From JAPHTQ01 sp050299175 (GTDB taxonomy: Bacteria; Pseudomonadota; Gammaproteobacteria; Thiohalomonadales; Thiohalomonadaceae): a DNA stretch of 64,000 bases. The translations under genes were made by a program, and so were the position numbers. Each line of letters begins with the position of its first letter. Position 1 is the first letter of the stretch. The stretch covers positions 10,557-74,556 of the forward strand of contig JBNKVM010000028.1 in the NCBI GenBank assembly GCA_050299175.1, in the 5' to 3' direction. The notes beneath the pieces are model-generated. The model was not told the DNA's origin. It searched no databases and saw nothing but the letters and a program-made list of their open reading frames with translations. This document shows, in pieces, positions 61,256 to 64,000 of the stretch.

Positions 61256-62008
61256 ATGAAGCCCAGCTCTTTTGAATTGGTCTTTAGAGACGGAGAAACC
61301 TATTACTCCGGTGGCACCATTCGAACATCACAGAGCAAAATCGAGCTGTTCTTTCACTATCCGTGGGGAAGTCGAACACCAGCACAAAAGTACTCACCCG
61401 CCCATGAAATGAGGGAGCCTGTTTATCTCCCTGATCACATTTCCTTCCACAAGGATGGAACGGTGCACGAAACAAGCAAGGATGGACAGAAAAGACGTCA
61501 GCACGAAAACAAACTTGCGTTGCAAGAAAACCCCTTCAATCTCCAGAGAGGCGAATTCATGCCTCTATATCTCGAAAGCATCGACATTCGCAGAGGGGTT
61601 TCGGATGGATGTAGGCTTCACAGGATTGAGGAAACAAGCGACCGACAACGCGAGAGATGTTGGGACGTATCTAGCCTAAATCATTTCAGTATCATCCTAC
61701 TAAGTAAGTGCACGCGAATTCACCCAGGTAGGCTACTATCAGACCATGGGTTTCAATTATTAACCACCATTGGTCCTCCCATAATTCTCAAGGATGTATT
61801 TCGTGCGCAGGAAAAGGATTTGTTACCCGGTGGTTCTAGATCTGAGTTTGGCACTGATATCTTGGTTATGGCAGTGGAAGAGAGCTGGCCAGAGCGCCCA
61901 CCACTGCGCTCACAAGCAAACTCCGAGGCAACGCTGATCTCTTCTACGGTATGGTGTCCACCAATTGATGGCTTTTCGAAGATGATTAACCTAAATGTGA
62001 GGCGCTAA
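61256..62008 (+). CDS. hypothetical protein, 250 aa
   Basis: The protein opens with a beta-rich segment (SSFELVFRDGETYYSGGTIR, IELFFHYPWG) and has no signal or membrane segment. The middle is polar, and the C-terminal half has hydrophobic strands around FSIILLSKCT and FGTDILVMAVEESW. No family recognised. Base composition is less GC-rich than the core genes, and no strong ribosome-binding site precedes the ATG. It lies 29 bases before a DUF2971-like gene, so they may be acquired together. Confidence 0.55.
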   Translation: MKPSSFELVFRDGETYYSGGTIRTSQSKIELFFHYPWGSRTPAQKYSPAHEMREPVYLPDHISFHKDGTVHETSKDGQKRRQHENKLALQENPFNLQRGEFMPLYLESIDIRRGVSDGCRLHRIEETSDRQRERCWDVSSLNHFSIILLSKCTRIHPGRLLSDHGFQLLTTIGPPIILKDVFRAQEKDLLPGGSRSEFGTDILVMAVEESWPERPPLRSQANSEATLISSTVWCPPIDGFSKMINLNVRR

Positions 62009-62037
62009 CCAATTATTTCAGGTGATACCGAGAAGCT

Positions 62038-63138
62038 TTGGCGCATTTTCATACATTCAGGCACGATGCGCCTGAGCAAGTCGTTAGGACTACTACGAGA
62101 CCACCATCAATGGCACTAGTCAATCATTACACAAGCAACTCTGCTGCCTTTGCGCTACTTCTTTCTCCGAAAAAGAAGATACATGAAAAAATCCTTGGAG
62201 AAATCAATGGACTAATCGCTAGCAGCGGCATGACCCCGACCCTTCAAATCAAAGATCACGGATACAACACTCTATTCGGAAAAATTCGGAAGGCTGATAC
62301 TACATCTGAAGTTCTTGATTTGCGTTTTAGTTCGATCAATAAATTGAATGACACTTCTGAATTTGAGTACGGGCGTGGGCTGGTTAAACGCTACTTGAAG
62401 AAGATGAGAGCACCATCAGACAAAATTCGAAAGTGGCGTGATTTTGCCATTGAAATGATTTCGTCTGATGAAATCATGTCAGTACTAAGGGGAAACACCT
62501 ATGTATTCTCAATGTCAATTTTAGCTAATGACCTGAATCAATGGAGGCTTTATGGGGAAGATGGAGCGGGTGTAGGTCTCTCATTTGACAAAAACAAAAT
62601 ATCGCAGCTCTACAAGACACTCATCTATTCGAGTTATGAGGCGGTCAAATATTCAAAAAAGGAGATAGCCATCGCGTTGAAAGCCATGCTGACTGAACCG
62701 TTCGATGTTCCTGAAGGATTCAAATATTCTCCAGACATTCAACACCTGATTCCAAACAACGAAGAAATGAGCAAAAGCCTACTTTTATTTAAGGTTATTT
62801 GTACAATATTAAGCCTCAAACACGAAGCGTTCGCACCAGAAAAAGAAGTTAGACTGATATACGCGCCTATATTCTGTAACTATATCGAAAACTGTCGAAG
62901 AAATAGGTCAATAACATTCCAAGAGTATCTTCTTAGTTTTTTTGACGACGTTCGGCAGTTCGATATCCACAGAAATGTGATCTACCATTACAAAGTTATG
63001 CCTGTGCCGATGGATTCGGTGAGAGAGATATGGCTCGGGCCAAAAAACCCAAACACTGTGGAAGTATATAAAGACTATTTACGGTTTAACGGGTGTTCCG
63101 ACATTACAGTTGAGAAATCCAGTCTTCCTTACAAATGA
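62038..63138 (+). CDS. DUF2971-like protein
   Basis: The 366-residue protein has the DUF2971 pattern: a substrate-like opening LRFSSINKLNDTSEFEYG (about 97-114), YVFSMSILANDLNQWRLYGEDGAGVGLSF (about 155-183, in two motifs F-S-x-S and W-x-x-Y-G-x-x-G-x-G-V), and a C-terminal KHEAFAPEKEVRLIY (about 260-274). Function of the family is unknown. The reading uses a TTG at 62038 near GAGAAG; an ATG at 62110 (MALVNHYT) is a good alternative. The gene is distinctly AT-rich, a sign of transfer. Confidence 0.7.
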   Translation: MAHFHTFRHDAPEQVVRTTTRPPSMALVNHYTSNSAAFALLLSPKKKIHEKILGEINGLIASSGMTPTLQIKDHGYNTLFGKIRKADTTSEVLDLRFSSINKLNDTSEFEYGRGLVKRYLKKMRAPSDKIRKWRDFAIEMISSDEIMSVLRGNTYVFSMSILANDLNQWRLYGEDGAGVGLSFDKNKISQLYKTLIYSSYEAVKYSKKEIAIALKAMLTEPFDVPEGFKYSPDIQHLIPNNEEMSKSLLLFKVICTILSLKHEAFAPEKEVRLIYAPIFCNYIENCRRNRSITFQEYLLSFFDDVRQFDIHRNVIYHYKVMPVPMDSVREIWLGPKNPNTVEVYKDYLRFNGCSDITVEKSSLPYK

Positions 63139-63282
63139 TCCGCTGTTGCGAATTTCTACACTTCTGTCGCGATGTTCAACATAGGGAAGACATTTAGTGT
63201 CAGTAAATAACAGCGATCTCAACGCACCACTTTGTCGGAATTCATATTTAATATTTGTTTTCATTTCCCCCGCATTTTTCCC

Positions 63283-63311
63283 TTGACTCCCCCTCCCTTT
63301 CTCCATAACTT
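63283..63311 (+). promoter_or_regulatory. candidate sigma70 promoter of the 107-aa gene
   Basis: TTGACT (63283) and TAACTT (63306) are 17 bases apart. Transcription from here would give a leader of about 240 bases before the ATG at 63557. Confidence 0.45.
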
Positions 63312-63379
63312 GAACAGTGCAACACCGCTCAAAACAAAGCGCCGGACGACGGATGTACCACCATCCCCCGCCCGGCTAA

Positions 63380-63536
63380 CCCTAAGACTGCTTACGCCAG
63401 ACCTTAGGGCTGCATGGAGTATACAACATACCCGGCGATGATCATTATCGCCCGTTGTGTGACAAGCGGCCCTTCTGTCTCAACGACATCGGGGCCGCTT
63501 TGCGTTGAGCTTCCATCCACCCGGCAATAACGCCGG
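63380..63536 (+). promoter_or_regulatory. hairpin-rich 5' leader
   Basis: Four successive stems are visible: CCCTAAG/CTTAGGG (63380-63409), GGCGAT/ATCGCC (63434-63452), AAGCGGCCC/GGGCCGCTT (63464-63500) and CCGGC/GCCGG (63521-63536). The last is only a few bases from the AAGGAG ribosome-binding site. I cannot assign it to a known riboswitch class. The rest of 63139-63556 has no gene. Confidence 0.4.
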
Positions 63537-63556
63537 AACGACAAGGAGCAAAAACA

Positions 63557-63880
63557 ATGTCACACGCAAACACCAATGTTATCTATCCCCAATCCACCGC
63601 CCGTACCGCCTCCTGGCAAGTCCGCGAAGACGGTGACGATTACGACAAAGGCAACAACGTCCAGACTGTCTCCCTGCTCGATCTACATGTTCGTATCATC
63701 GATCGGCTAGACCGAGCCAAAGCCATGGCCTGCCTGCTGCAAACTGCTGACACTAAAATGGACGACACTATCTCGATGACTGCCGCCATGCTTGAGGAGC
63801 TTATTGAACAAGCCCAGAGCGACAGTAGACGGATGTTGAAGTACATACAGCGCGAGAAAAAACACGGTAGTAGTCGTTAG
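63557..63880 (+). CDS. hypothetical protein, 107 aa
   Basis: A soluble, mainly helical and charged protein with SLLDLHVRIIDRLDRAKAMACLL (helical in the middle) and a basic end. AAGGAG lies 9 bases before the ATG. It has no signal peptide and no family that I recognise. The C-terminal half could form a helical hairpin. Long hairpin-rich leader and downstream hairpin make it a separate transcription unit. Confidence 0.7.
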   Translation: MSHANTNVIYPQSTARTASWQVREDGDDYDKGNNVQTVSLLDLHVRIIDRLDRAKAMACLLQTADTKMDDTISMTAAMLEELIEQAQSDSRRMLKYIQREKKHGSSR

Positions 63881-63899
63881 AGTTTTATTCTCATAGCCA

Positions 63900-63933
63900 A
63901 CAGTGCCGGAGTCGCTTGCGACTCCGGCACTGT
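63900..63933 (+). terminator. hairpin after the 107-aa gene
   Basis: ACAGTGCCGGAGTCGC-TT-GCGACTCCGGCACTGT is a perfect 16-bp stem 20 bases after the stop, followed by CGTTCTT. Probable bidirectional terminator. Confidence 0.75.
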
Positions 63934-64000
63934 CGTTCTTGGCTTCTGAATTCCATCCCCACCGAAATAACCGAAGTAAAGACACCGACTTACTCAAACG

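Overview
The window reads as the chromosome of a free-living or symbiotic diazotrophic gammaproteobacterium. Three conserved neighbourhoods support this: uvrY-uvrC-pgsA followed by tRNA-Gly, tRNA-Cys and tRNA-Leu (the enterobacterial glyW-cysT-leuZ order); yceD-rpmF-plsX-fabHDG-acpP-fabF-pabC-mltG; and a minor nitrogen-fixation cluster laid out like that of Azotobacter (rnf genes divergent from nifLA, then nifB-fdxN-nifO-nifQ). The combination would suit a sulfur-oxidiser or Chromatiales-like lineage, but nothing in the window fixes the genus.

Layout. 1-2.3 kb: small hypothetical genes and rsmJ. 2.2-8.2 kb: a SpmA/SpmB-type membrane protein, then nifJ (pyruvate:flavodoxin oxidoreductase) with a dihydroorotate-dehydrogenase-like gene, followed by a 140-bp palindromic MITE-like repeat. 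8.4-13.8 kb: pabB, a di-haem cytochrome c peroxidase with a Crp/Fnr regulator, draG and a beta-propeller lipoprotein-like or periplasmic protein. 13.8-28.4 kb: the nif/rnf region. nifB-fdxN-(43-aa ORF)-nifO-nifQ is a tightly packed operon behind a sigma54 promoter and a NifA site. A chemoreceptor gene lies between it and nifLA. nifLA and rnfABCDGEH diverge from a shared region with a NifA upstream activator site and two sigma54 promoter candidates. NifJ and Rnf would supply low-potential electrons to nitrogenase, NifB/Q/O serve FeMo-cofactor supply, NifL/NifA regulate, and DraG reactivates nitrogenase reductase. The nifHDK structural genes are not in the window.

29.9-41.5 kb is a probable genomic island between imperfect direct repeats of about 103 bp that include the 3' end of tRNA-Leu. 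It carries a three-gene surface or secretion cassette: an alpha/alpha-toroid protein with carboxypeptidase-regulatory-like repeats (905 aa), an IgGFc-binding-like giant exoprotein with His/Asp/Lys-rich segments (1510 aa), and a membrane-anchored transglutaminase-fold protein whose catalytic Cys is Ala (1012 aa). A small membrane protein and a displaced partial copy of the third gene follow. The adjoining tRNA-Leu(UAA) gene is interrupted by a 682-nt group I intron carrying an HNH endonuclease ORF in antisense orientation.

42.3-60.8 kb is core genome: tRNAs, pgsA, uvrC, uvrY, TPR protein, tRNA-Ser, a BI-1 family protein, the mltG-to-yceD fatty-acid cluster (fabF lacks a normal start codon), a two-subunit biotin carboxylase/carboxyltransferase pair and maf. 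60.8-64 kb is accessory and more AT-rich: an intergenic repeat, two unknown genes (one DUF2971-like), and a 107-aa gene behind a long hairpin-rich leader.
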